From positions 1-21,463 of the forward strand of contig JAFKJZ010000536.1 of assembly GCA_017305815.1 (NCBI GenBank): a stretch of DNA of 21,463 bases, given 5' to 3'. The notes under the pieces were generated by a model. The model saw only the letters and a program-made list of their open reading frames with translations, ran no database searches and was not told the DNA's origin. Below are positions 10,685 through 17,446 of the stretch, piece by piece. Positions within the stretch are counted from its first letter, which is position 1, and the number at the start of each line of letters is the position of its first letter. The translations under genes and the position numbers were made by a program. Source of the stretch: Hyphomicrobiales bacterium (lineage in GTDB: Bacteria; Pseudomonadota; Alphaproteobacteria; Rhizobiales; Kaistiaceae).

Positions 10685-11229
10685 CTCGACGCTCGGCCAG
10701 ACTTCAGGAAGAACACGGCCCCGAGCAGCGCGATGGCAATCGACGCCAGAATGACGCCGATGGCGATCGCGCCGGGCCGAAATCCGACCGAGACCGGCTG
10801 GACAGGGGGCGGTTGCGGCATCGCGGCCGCGTCCGGCAAGGGAGGCGGCTCCGGTACGATGCGCTCGAAGCGCGGCACATAGGATCCGCGCTCGACGACG
10901 ACGCGCACCGGGTCCTCGGCGCCGCCGCGATCGTAATAGGCGGCGAGCGTGCGGCGCAGGCGGTTGGCCTCGACACGGACGATCGGGTCGCGCTGCGAAT
11001 CATAGCCTTCCGGCCGCCCTAGCACGGTAGTGCCGATGATCTGGCCCTTGAGCAGGTGCTCGTTGCCGGCCAGATGCGCCTCGACGATATAGCTCAGGAA
11101 TGCGCAAAGCTGCGGCGACGCGACGAACTCGGCGCTCTGCAAGATCTTGTCCAGGGCGGCGCGGGCTTCGGCTGCGGAGACAGAATCGAGGTCGAAGGCC
11201 GACCCGGAGTCCGGCGGCATGTAGTTCAC
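10681..11229 (-). CDS. Conserved N-terminal domain plus TM anchor, first half of a split paralogue
   Basis: 182 residues: the same conserved domain as residues 17-120 of the 592-residue neighbour (here about 22-121: LCAFLSYIVEAHLAG, DPIVRVEANRLRRTL, ERGSYVPRFE), a Pro-rich linker (about 127-147) and one TM helix (about 152-174, AIAIGVILASIAIALLG). It then stops after only LKSGRASR. The neighbour continues past its TM helix into TolB-like and TPR domains, so this looks like the detached anchor half. The start is GTG 11229 or ATG 11220; a purine-rich GGGAAGGGG upstream fits either, and the spacing suits ATG 11220 better. It is the first gene of the cluster that runs to the response regulator and faces a 471-bp divergent intergenic region holding the likely promoter. 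Confidence 0.8.
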   Translation of the reverse strand: MNYMPPDSGSAFDLDSVSAAEARAALDKILQSAEFVASPQLCAFLSYIVEAHLAGNEHLLKGQIIGTTVLGRPEGYDSQRDPIVRVEANRLRRTLAAYYDRGGAEDPVRVVVERGSYVPRFERIVPEPPPLPDAAAMPQPPPVQPVSVGFRPGAIAIGVILASIAIALLGAVFFLKSGRASR

Positions 11230-11266
11230 GCCCCTTCCCTATCCCCTGCACAAGTTGACGTTGCCC

Positions 11267-11284
11267 CCTGCCGGAACCGGCAGG
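11267..11284. repeat. Perfect 18-bp palindrome upstream of the TPR/regulator cluster
   Basis: CCTGCCGG-AA-CCGGCAGG is a perfect inverted repeat with 8-base arms and a 2-base centre, 38 nt from the first possible start codon (GTG 11229). Position and symmetry fit an operator for a dimeric regulator. It could also fold as a hairpin in a leader RNA, though the 2-base loop is tight. No T-run follows on either strand. Confidence 0.5.
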
Positions 11285-11522
11285 ATCGTAGCGGCCGGCT
11301 GATCACCGCCGGTCATCTCGCGCTCTTCGCACGCAAAGCGCTGGCCCCGGCGATGCTGCCGGACGGGAGAACGGCGTGTTTCGACGCCGGCACATGCGAA
11401 GGGTCGGTGACTGGGTATCATGAACCTCGAACAAGCCGAACGACCAATTCGGAAATCCCCCGAGTTTTCCCGAAGCTGACGCTACGCCACCCCATCGCGA
11501 CTTCGTGTCGAGATCATGACCA

Positions 11523-11553
11523 GATCGTACAATATCAGCACCGGATCGTACAA
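11523..11553. repeat. Direct repeats GATCGTACAA, 21 bp apart
   Basis: GATCGTACAA occurs at 11523-11532 and again at 11544-11553, a period of 21 bp (two helical turns). A weaker relative, GATCATGACC, starts 11 bp before the first copy (11512). Same-face spacing is typical of tandem regulator binding sites. The HAD gene starts about 150 bp downstream. Confidence 0.45.
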
Positions 11554-11700
11554 AGTGTGGATCGGCTGTCCTCCGGCAACTGTTCGGCCATGCCTTCCAG
11601 AACACGGCGACGATGGTGCCGCCCGGCAAATTCATGCGGCCGCCCATCAATCCCGCCAGCCGAGCTTGACCCTTGCGTGCGGAAGCAATACGCCCCGCTT

Positions 11701-12573
11701 ATGACCAACACGACCTCGCCCATCGCCGTCTCCGGCCTGTCGGAGCTCGCCCCCCAGTACCGCGCCGTCCTCTGCGACGTCTGGGGCGTCATCCACAACG
11801 GCGTGCGGTCGTTTCCGCGGGCCTGCGACGCGCTCGAGCGCTACCGCGCCCAGGGTGGCGTCGTGGTGCTGATCACCAATGCGCCGCGCACCAGCCATTT
11901 CATCGTCGAGCAGATGGGCACGCTCGGGGTCAGCCCGGATTGCTATGACGCCATCGTCACGTCGGGCGACGTCACCCGCGCACTGCTCGCCGAGCGCGGC
12001 GCCGCCAAGACCTTCCATGTCGGCCACGAGCGCGAAAAGACCCTCTACGAGGGGCTCGAACTGCAGCTGGTCGGCGAGGAAGACGCGGAGCTTATCTCCT
12101 GCACCGGCCTCTTCAACGACACGGTCGAGACACCGGACGACTATGACGAGCGCTTCGCCGCCTGGCGGCGGCGCGACCTGCCGATGATCTGCGCCAATCC
12201 CGACATCGTCGTCGAGCGCGGCGACCGTTTCGTCTGGTGCGCCGGCTCGCTTGCCGAGCGCTACAAGGCGCTGGGCGGCACCAGCTTCGTCGCCGGCAAA
12301 CCCAATCCGCCGATCTACGAGGCCGCTCTGAAGAAGGCGGCGGCGATCCTCGGCAGCCCGATCGGCAAGGAACAGGTTGTGGCGATCGGCGACGGCGCGC
12401 CAACCGACCTGCGCGGCGCGTGCGAACAGGCGCTCGACGTCCTCTTCGTGACCGGCGGCATCCATTCGGCCAGCTTCGGCCCGACCGAGGCGCCGGAAGC
12501 GGCCGCCGTCCACCGCTTCCTGGCGGAAAAGGAACTCGGCGCCCGCGCCTTCATTCCGCATCTCGCCTGGTAG
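11701..12573 (+). CDS. HAD superfamily class IIA hydrolase (TIGR01459-like)
   Basis: 290 residues. The HAD core is clear: motif I is CDVWGVIHNG with nucleophile Asp26, motif II is VVLITNAPRTS, and the C-terminal motifs are KPNPPIYE (conserved Lys) and VVAIGDGAPTDLRGA (metal-binding acids). The large C2-type cap between them is typical of class IIA (NagD/4-nitrophenylphosphatase-like). The usual second Asp of motif I (DxD) is Trp here; from memory this DxWG form is normal for the TIGR01459 subfamily, and it raises the question of whether it is a standard phosphatase. Start ATG 11701 gives a family-like N-terminus, though the Shine-Dalgarno is poor. Substrate unknown. It lies 131 bp upstream of ribF on the same strand. 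Confidence 0.9.
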   Translation: MTNTTSPIAVSGLSELAPQYRAVLCDVWGVIHNGVRSFPRACDALERYRAQGGVVVLITNAPRTSHFIVEQMGTLGVSPDCYDAIVTSGDVTRALLAERGAAKTFHVGHEREKTLYEGLELQLVGEEDAELISCTGLFNDTVETPDDYDERFAAWRRRDLPMICANPDIVVERGDRFVWCAGSLAERYKALGGTSFVAGKPNPPIYEAALKKAAAILGSPIGKEQVVAIGDGAPTDLRGACEQALDVLFVTGGIHSASFGPTEAPEAAAVHRFLAEKELGARAFIPHLAW

Positions 12574-12704
12574 GCCGGAAATGGGCGCCTCCCTCACGCG
12601 CCCGCGGCCCGCGACCAAACTGACGGCTTGACCATGTCCGATCGAGAGGCCAGTTTCCGGCCGCAGCCGCCGTCGCCCCCTCGGCCGGCTCAACTGGAGC
12701 CATC

Positions 12705-13639
12705 ATGACGAGCGCCCACGCGCCCCTGCCCGCCGCCAGGATCCTGCCGCTCGACGCCTTGCCGGCGGAATACAGGCGCAGCGCGGTTGCCATCGGCAAT
12801 TTCGACGGCATGCATCGCGGCCACCAGGCGCTGCTCGACGCGGCGCGCAGCGAGGCCAAGGTCCATGGCACGCCTTCGCTGCTGCTGACCTTCGAACCGC
12901 ATCCGCGCAGCGTGTTCCGGCCCGACACGCCGCTGTTCCGCCTGACGCCGATCGAGGCCAAGGCGCGAATCGCGGCGGCCTTCGGGCTCGACGGCATCGT
13001 CGTCGCCAATTTCGACCAGGAATTCTCGAAGACCAGCGCCGCCGACTTCGTCGACCGTATTCTGGTGCGGCAGCTCGACATCTCCGCCGCGATCATCGGC
13101 CACGACTTCCACTTCGGCCATGACCGGCAGGGCTCGCCGGCCTTCCTCGCGCATGAGGGGTTGCGCCGGGGCTTTACCATGTCCGTACGCGGCGCCGTCA
13201 TGGACGATCATGGCGTCGCCTTTTCCTCGAGTCGGGTCCGGCAGGCTATCCCACGGCCAATGTGCGGCTGCCTTCCGATTGCGGCCTGGCGCTCGGCATC
13301 TACGCCGTGACGCTGACGCGCGCCGACGGCAGCGTGCATCCCGCCGTCGCCAGCTATGGCCGCCGGCCGACCTTCGACAACGGCGCCGTGCTGCTCGAAG
13401 TGCATGTGTTCGATTTCAACGAGCAGCTCTACGACGAGACCGTCGCGGTCACCTTCCACGCCTTTCTGCGTTCCGAGGCGCGATTCGCCTCGATCGAGGC
13501 CCTGATCGAGCAGATGGACCGGGATTCGCTCGACGCCCGCCGCATCCTTGCGGCGGCCGGCCCGGGCACCGCGCTCGACCAGCGCCTGGCCGGGATCGCG
13601 CCGACCGTGCGTGTTGCCCCGGGGGAGCCGATCCGGTAG
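12705..13639 (+). pseudogene. ribF: Bifunctional riboflavin kinase/FAD synthetase RibF, interrupted by an internal deletion
   Basis: RibF makes FMN from riboflavin and then FAD. The N-terminal FAD synthetase domain is intact (IGNFDGMHRGHQALL, LTFEPHPRSVF, GHDFHFGHDRQGSP, then FSSSRVRQ at 13221-13244). The flavokinase domain resumes at GYPTANVRLPSDCGL (from 13244) in a different frame and continues to TAG 13637-13639. Between SSSR-type and G(Y/F)PTAN motifs, family members have roughly 35 residues that include the start of the flavokinase barrel and the VHGxxxGR segment; these are missing. The lost length must be 1 modulo 3 bases. As written, translation ends at 13310 after a short nonsense tail. 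ATG 12705 has GGAG 6 nt upstream. ribF is normally essential, so a sequence or assembly error or a second copy must be considered. Confidence 0.9.
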
Positions 13640-13743
13640 AAGGGCGGCCTAAACCGTGCCGGAATTTTGCCTGCTTTTCTGCGTTTAGTGGGACACAGGC
13701 TAAGGTGTGCCGATTCGAGCGCGCCCAGGAGTGATCGATCGAC

Positions 13744-14346
13744 ATGCCCGCTTCGACTGTTCAGCGTTATCTGGTTCTCCCTGCGGGAGCCCTTGTCCTG
13801 ACCGCCCTCGCCGGCTGCTCCGGCACGACCTACGGCACCGGCGTATCTCCCGAGACGCAGACGCTGACGGACGTGATGAGCATCGCCAGCCTCGGCGGCG
13901 AGGACCGTCCGCCGATCGACTACAAGCCGCGTGGCGGCATCGTGGTTCCGCCGTCCAACTCGCTGCCACAGCCTGGCCAGGCCGTCGCTTCGGCCGACCA
14001 GGCCAACTGGCCGAAGGACAAGGATCTCGCCCGCCGCAAGAAGCGCGAGAATGACGCGGTGGCGCCGAACAGCGAGGGCGCGCCGAACCTGAAGCTGGCC
14101 CCCGGCCAGACCTCGTTCGACCGCCGCGAGGAAGAATACAACGAGGCCCGCAAGGCCGAGGGCAAGAAGGCCTGGGATGCGCTGCACAGCGGCAAATCGG
14201 GTTCCTACGACGCCAATGGCAACCCCACCCGCAAATATCTGACCGAGCCGCCCGTCGACTATCGCGCTTCCGACCCGAACGCGCCGATGACCGAGCCGGA
14301 GAAGGTCAAGAAGAAGTTCGACGTCAGCAAGCTCTGGCCCTTCTAG
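13744..14346 (+). CDS. Hypothetical lipoprotein
   Basis: 200-residue precursor with a type II signal peptide: hydrophobic core LVLPAGALVLTA and lipobox LAGC with the lipidated Cys at 25, followed by Ser at +2, so transfer to the outer membrane is expected. The mature part is hydrophilic, with a Pro-rich section (about 58-80), a Lys/Arg-rich section (KDLARRKKREN), an acidic/basic helical stretch around 125-150 (SFDRREEEYNEARKAEGKKAWDAL) and the C-terminus KKKFDVSKLWPF. I recognise no enzymatic domain; it resembles short uncharacterised lipoproteins of Hyphomicrobiales. AGGAG lies about 12 nt before ATG 13744, slightly far. It ends just before a strong terminator. Confidence 0.85.
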   Translation: MPASTVQRYLVLPAGALVLTALAGCSGTTYGTGVSPETQTLTDVMSIASLGGEDRPPIDYKPRGGIVVPPSNSLPQPGQAVASADQANWPKDKDLARRKKRENDAVAPNSEGAPNLKLAPGQTSFDRREEEYNEARKAEGKKAWDALHSGKSGSYDANGNPTRKYLTEPPVDYRASDPNAPMTEPEKVKKKFDVSKLWPF

Positions 14347-14368
14347 GCCGGGACGCGGGACGAAATCG

Positions 14369-14393
14369 AAAGGGGGCCGAAGCCCCCTTTTTT
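14369..14393 (+). terminator. Rho-independent terminator after the lipoprotein gene
   Basis: AAAGGGGGC (14369-14377), loop CGAA, GCCCCCTTT (14382-14390), then further T bases to 14393. The 9-bp GC-rich stem followed directly by six T fits an intrinsic terminator for the plus strand. On the minus strand the loop reads TTCG closed by C-G, a very stable tetraloop, so it may also serve the convergent L,D-transpeptidase gene, although the T-run there is shorter. Confidence 0.88.
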
Positions 14394-14418
14394 GTTGTCC
14401 GCTTTTCCCTCGCCCGCG

Positions 14419-15195
14419 CTAGCGGACGACGACCCGCGTGCCGATGCCGACGCGCTCGTAGAGATCCTCGACATCCTGGTTGCGCATGCGGATGCAACCG
14501 GACGAGACCGCATGGCCGATCGACCAGGGCTCGTTGGAGCCGTGGATGCGGTAGAGCGAGGAGCCGAGATAGAGCGCGCGCGAGCCGAGCGGATTGTCGA
14601 GGCCGCCTTCCATGCGGACCGGCAGGCCCGGCCGGCGGGCGCGCATCTCCGCCGGCGGCGTCCAGCTCGGCCACTCCGCCTTGCGAGTGATCGTGTGGAC
14701 ACCCGCCCATTCGAAGCCCGGCTTGCCGACGCCGACGCCATAGCGCCGCGCCGTGCCGTTCGCCTCGACCAGGTAGAGATAGCGCGTCTCGGTATCGATC
14801 ACGATCGTACCGGGCTTCTCGCGGCCGTGATAGTCGACCACCGCCGGCAGGAAGGCCGGATTGAACTGGCGCGAGGCCTTGGGCGCCTTCGGCGCGGAGG
14901 TGCGCGGCATCAGCCCCGCCTGCTGCGGCGCTCGGCGGGCGCGGCGCTCCGCGCCGTAGGGCGGCCGCTCCATCCACCAGGCCGGCTGGCCATATTCGGG
15001 TTCGACCATCACCGGCGGGCGCGGCCGGTAGCGATCGTACCGGTCGTAGCGATCATACCGGTAGGGACGCTCATACCGGCCATAGCCGTCGTCATAGCCA
15101 TCGGAGCCGTCATAGAACTGCGCCTTGGCGGGGAGAACGGACAGGCCGAAAACGGCAAGCCCGACCAGGACGACGGATTGCAGCGCACTACGCAT
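14419..15195 (-). CDS. L,D-transpeptidase (YkuD domain), periplasmic
   Basis: 258-residue precursor. Signal peptide: MRSALQSVVLVGLAVFGLSV ending at AKA-Q. The next region is Tyr/Asp/Arg-rich, including the repeat YDRYDRYDRY, then a Pro- and Lys-rich linker to about residue 120. The C-terminal YkuD catalytic domain has the signature YRIHGSNEP (His218), GHAVSSGCIRM with His228 and catalytic Cys234, and Arg236. Such enzymes make 3-3 peptidoglycan cross-links or attach proteins to peptidoglycan, both known in rhizobial polar growth; which one applies here is not visible. Start ATG 15195 has GAGG 5 nt upstream and gives a proper signal peptide; the in-frame ATG at 15276 would bury it. Convergent with the lipoprotein gene. 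Confidence 0.93.
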   Translation of the reverse strand: MRSALQSVVLVGLAVFGLSVLPAKAQFYDGSDGYDDGYGRYERPYRYDRYDRYDRYRPRPPVMVEPEYGQPAWWMERPPYGAERRARRAPQQAGLMPRTSAPKAPKASRQFNPAFLPAVVDYHGREKPGTIVIDTETRYLYLVEANGTARRYGVGVGKPGFEWAGVHTITRKAEWPSWTPPAEMRARRPGLPVRMEGGLDNPLGSRALYLGSSLYRIHGSNEPWSIGHAVSSGCIRMRNQDVEDLYERVGIGTRVVVR

Positions 15196-15305
15196 GGACG
15201 CCTCGACAGGAAATCGCGCGCCACGGCGCGCTGGAAGAAAGACACCCGGTCCCGCGACCGGGAGGAGCGACCGCACGGCCGAGCCGGAACGATCCTCCCC
15301 TGAGC

Positions 15306-15333
15306 TAGATAAGGCTGACAGAGGAAACGTGAA
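15306..15333 (-). promoter_or_regulatory. Candidate promoter of the L,D-transpeptidase gene
   Basis: Reading toward the gene, TTCACG (15333-15328), a 16-nt spacer and TATCTA (15311-15306). Each hexamer matches four of six consensus bases. It would give a leader of about 105 nt containing a hairpin (CCCGGT 15245-15250 with ACCGGG 15257-15262). Visual assignment only. Confidence 0.3.
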
Positions 15334-15361
15334 GGAGGCCTGAACGTCAATTGCGGCGGTG

Positions 15362-15392
15362 AACGGGGCGTTACCAGGCTGTTAACGGGGCG
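15362..15392. repeat. Direct repeats AACGGGGCG, 22 bp apart, between ldt and tag
   Basis: AACGGGGCG at 15362-15370 and 15384-15392, in the 285-bp divergent region. The second copy extends to GTTAACGGGGCG. The same-face spacing could be a regulator site controlling either gene. A weak plus-strand promoter, TTGCCT (15420-15425) and TAGAAG (15444-15449) with an 18-nt spacer, lies downstream toward tag. Confidence 0.35.
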
Positions 15393-15480
15393 GATAGCGC
15401 TTCGCCGGTCCCGCAGGCCTTGCCTCGACGGGTCGGGAAATCGTAGAAGATCAGGAACAAAACACGAACTTCAGGAAAGC

Positions 15481-16137
15481 GTGCCCATGACCCTGCCCGA
15501 TGGCATCCTCGCCGGCGAAGATGGCGTTCCCCGCTGCTGGTGGTCAAACGGCACCGCCGAATACCAGGCCTATCATGACGCCGAATGGGGTCGACCGGTC
15601 ACGGACGACCGCCGCCTGTTCGAAAAGCTGTGCCTCGAGGGCTTTCAGTCCGGCCTGTCCTGGCTGACGATCCTGCGCAAGCGCGAGACCTTCCGGCAGG
15701 CCTTCGCCAATTTCGAACCGGCCGAGGTGGCGAAGTTCGGCGACGACGACATCGCCCGCCTGCTCGCCGATCCCGGCATCGTGCGCCATCGCGGCAAGAT
15801 CGTCTCGACGATCAACAATGCGAAGCGTGCGCTGGAGCTGATCGAGAGCGAAGGCTCGATCGCCGCCTATGTGTGGAGCTTCGAGCCGCCGGCCAGCGAA
15901 CGACCGACTGCGTTCGACAAGGCGAGCCTGACGGCCAACAGCACGTCACCGACTTCGGTGCGCCTGTCGAAGGATCTCAAGCGACGCGGCTGGAGCTTCG
16001 TCGGCCCGACCACGGTCTACGCCTTCATGCAGGCGATGGGTCTCGTAAACGACCACGTCGAAGGCTGCCACTGCCGCGCCGAGGCGACGCGCCTCCGCTA
16101 TGAACTCAAGCTGCCGAGCAAGGCCTCGGCGACCTAG
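15481..16137 (+). CDS. tag: DNA-3-methyladenine glycosylase I
   Basis: Up to 218 residues; removes 3-methyladenine from alkylated DNA, the first step of base-excision repair. Similarity to E. coli Tag is evident along the length: PRCWWSNG and YHDAEWGRPV (zinc-binding Cys and His), LFEKLCLEGFQSGLSWLTIL (conserved Glu), GIVRHRGKI, VWSFEPP, LKRRGWSFVGPTTVYAFMQA and GLVNDHVEGCHC (the second zinc-binding His and Cys). All four zinc ligands are present. The start is ambiguous between GTG 15481, four bases after AGGA, and ATG 15487. Its TAG overlaps the stop codon of the convergent DUF3563 gene in CTAG (16134-16137). Divergent from the L,D-transpeptidase gene. Confidence 0.96.
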   Translation: MPMTLPDGILAGEDGVPRCWWSNGTAEYQAYHDAEWGRPVTDDRRLFEKLCLEGFQSGLSWLTILRKRETFRQAFANFEPAEVAKFGDDDIARLLADPGIVRHRGKIVSTINNAKRALELIESEGSIAAYVWSFEPPASERPTAFDKASLTANSTSPTSVRLSKDLKRRGWSFVGPTTVYAFMQAMGLVNDHVEGCHCRAEATRLRYELKLPSKASAT

Positions 16138-16292
16138 TAACCGCCGTAGGAACGACGGCCGCGACGGTCGAGGTCGCGCTGGATCATTTCCAGGTCGATC
16201 AGATCGCCAGCCTGGGCAAGCTGCGCGGCTTCCGGGTCGTAGTTGACGTATTCCGACCAGCTGCGACGAAACTTCTTCAAGGACTTGAACAT
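16134..16292 (-). CDS. DUF3563-like small protein (52 aa)
   Basis: Starts MFKSLKKFRRSWSEYV and continues with a predicted amphipathic helix containing QAGDLIDLEMIQRDLDRR, then ends RRSYGGY. The order of an N-terminal basic MFK segment, a short linker and a DL(I/Y)DLE...LDR helix matches DUF3563 proteins, which are 50-60 residues, widespread in rhizobia and of unknown function. ATG 16292 is preceded by AGGGAGA at good spacing. A longer in-frame ORF to 16592 is rejected because it crosses the intergenic repeats and enters hisG. The stop overlaps that of tag. The upstream region is AT-richer than the surroundings and full of short repeats, suggesting a regulated promoter. Confidence 0.88.
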   Translation of the reverse strand: MFKSLKKFRRSWSEYVNYDPEAAQLAQAGDLIDLEMIQRDLDRRGRRSYGGY

Positions 16293-16343
16293 CTGCGTGT
16301 CTCCCTGTCGTGGGTGATGACGCAAAGGTAAGCGAATTCTGCC

Positions 16344-16380
16344 GCAATGCAAAACATGATGTTGCAACGCAGCAATGCAA
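16344..16380. repeat. Cluster of short repeats and dyads upstream of the DUF3563 gene
   Basis: GCAATGCAA at 16344-16352 and 16372-16380 flanks two dyads: AACAT-G-ATGTT (16353-16363) and GTTGCAAC (16361-16368). On the minus strand a possible promoter, TTGCAT then a 16-nt spacer then TACCTT, begins at the first repeat. The packing of symmetric elements in 37 bp, 52-88 nt before the start codon, looks like a regulator binding region. Confidence 0.45.
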
Positions 16381-16413
16381 TTCCTGCATGCCAAAGCGCA
16401 GGCAGCCAAACGC

Positions 16414-16437
16414 CACCGCGCCCTTTCAGGCGCGGTG
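16414..16437 (-). terminator. Stem-loop 22 nt after hisG, possible terminator
   Basis: CACCGCGCC (16414-16422) and GGCGCGGTG (16429-16437) form a perfect 9-bp stem with a 6-nt loop just downstream of the hisG stop codon. The minus strand continues GCGTTTGG, with only three T, so termination may be weak or the hairpin may protect the 3' end of the his transcript. Confidence 0.5.
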
Positions 16438-16459
16438 TGCCCCAGGCTGAAGGGATGGC

Positions 16460-17446
16460 TCAGGCCTTGGCGCGGCCGTCGATGCGGCCGAGCAGATGCT
16501 CGGCCAGCGGGCTCGTCGCCGAGAACACCGTATCGAGCCGGGAAACGGCCACGGTGCGCGCCCCGGCGCCGGTGCGCAGCCATTCGGCGCAAGCATAGAC
16601 CTTCGAGGCCGGGCAGTGCAGCAGCAGATGGCTGGCCGGAATGCCGAACGGCGTCGTCGCGCCGAAGCGGTCGGCTGCGACCCTGGCAGCGCCTTCCGCG
16701 TCGGCGACATCGGCGCGGATCTCACGCAGCGAGCGCCCCGCCGATTCCGCCTCGATCCGGTCGATGATGGTACGCAACGCGCCGCGAGCCGCGCCGCTCC
16801 AGGTGGCGGAGAGGCTGGCGACCAGATGCGCCTCCGACTGCAGGATCACGCCGTCGCCGACGATCTTCAGCGCATTGGCGGCAAGCGTCGAGCCGGTCGA
16901 GGTGATGTCGACGATCAGGTCGGCGGCGCCCGAAGCCGGCGCGCCCTCGGTGGCGCCCAGACTCTCGACAATGCGGTAGTCGGCGATGCCGTGGCGGGTG
17001 AAGAAGCGCCGGGTCAGGTTGACGTATTTGGTGGCGACCGTCAGCCAGCGGCCGTGGCGGGAGCGGAAATCCGCCGCCACGTCGTCGAGATCGGCCATGC
17101 AGCGGACGTCGATCCAGGCCTCCGGCACGGCGACGACGACGTCGGCATGGCCGAAGCCGAGCGGCAGCACGAGATCGAGGCGCTCGGCGAAGTCGGAAAC
17201 CTCCTCCTCGACCAGGTCGCGCCCGGTGATGCCGAGATGGACCGAGCCGGCGGCGAGTTCGCGGGTGATCTCGGAAGCCGAGAGAAACGCAACCTCGACG
17301 TCCGGCAGGCCGCCGATGCGGCCGCGATAGGAGCGTTCGCTGCCCTGCTGCACGACGGGCAGGCCGGCGCGGGCGAAGAAGGCGTTGGCGTTTTCCTGCA
17401 GTCGGCCCTTGGAGGGCACGGCGAGGACGAGCGGGGCGTCGGTCAT
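16460..17446 (-). CDS. hisG: ATP phosphoribosyltransferase catalytic subunit HisG
   Basis: 328 residues. Catalyses the first step of histidine synthesis, ATP plus PRPP to phosphoribosyl-ATP. Visible landmarks: [16 protein letters not shown] at the start, [11 protein letters not shown], the HisG signature region [22 protein letters not shown] and the PRPP-binding-type stretch [14 protein letters not shown]. It has the short-form core that needs HisZ, plus a C-terminal extension beyond the usual 200-230 residues; this extended form is what I recall for alphaproteobacteria. ATG 17446 overlaps the HisZ stop by four bases (ATGA), consistent with a stoichiometric HisG-HisZ complex. Last gene of the hisS-hisZ-hisG operon. 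Confidence 0.96.
   Translation of the reverse strand: MTDAPLVLAVPSKGRLQENANAFFARAGLPVVQQGSERSYRGRIGGLPDVEVAFLSASEITRELAAGSVHLGITGRDLVEEEVSDFAERLDLVLPLGFGHADVVVAVPEAWIDVRCMADLDDVAADFRSRHGRWLTVATKYVNLTRRFFTRHGIADYRIVESLGATEGAPASGAADLIVDITSTGSTLAANALKIVGDGVILQSEAHLVASLSATWSGAARGALRTIIDRIEAESAGRSLREIRADVADAEGAARVAADRFGATTPFGIPASHLLLHCPASKVYACAEWLRTGAGARTVAVSRLDTVFSATSPLAEHLLGRIDGRAKA

Larger units (their letters stand above)
11230..11700. other. Gene-free divergent intergenic region (471 bp)
   Basis: This region lies between the TPR/regulator cluster (leftward) and the HAD gene (rightward). Short open frames cross it on both strands but none has a family-like sequence, a good ribosome site or coding-type codon use. 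It contains a perfect 18-bp palindrome (11267-11284) and a tandem pair of GATCGTACAA repeats (11523-11553), listed separately. The stretch 11400-11560 is visibly more AT-rich than the flanking genes, as expected of promoters, but I could not fix a convincing -35/-10 pair. A small RNA cannot be excluded. Confidence 0.6.

Noticed and set aside
9485..10882. A 465-codon plus-strand frame opposite the split TPR ORFs
   Set aside because: Arg/Gly-rich shadow without ribosome site or domain pattern.
11230..11300. sigma54 (-24/-12) promoter for the regulator cluster
   Set aside because: TTGC-like and GG elements exist but no pair has the required GG-N10-GC spacing close to the start; not claimed without a matrix scan.
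15010..15070. Short repetitive DNA (cggtcgtag/cgatc units) near the L,D-transpeptidase N-terminus
   Set aside because: It encodes the YDRYDRYDRY stretch of the mature protein; explained by coding repeats and not a separate element.
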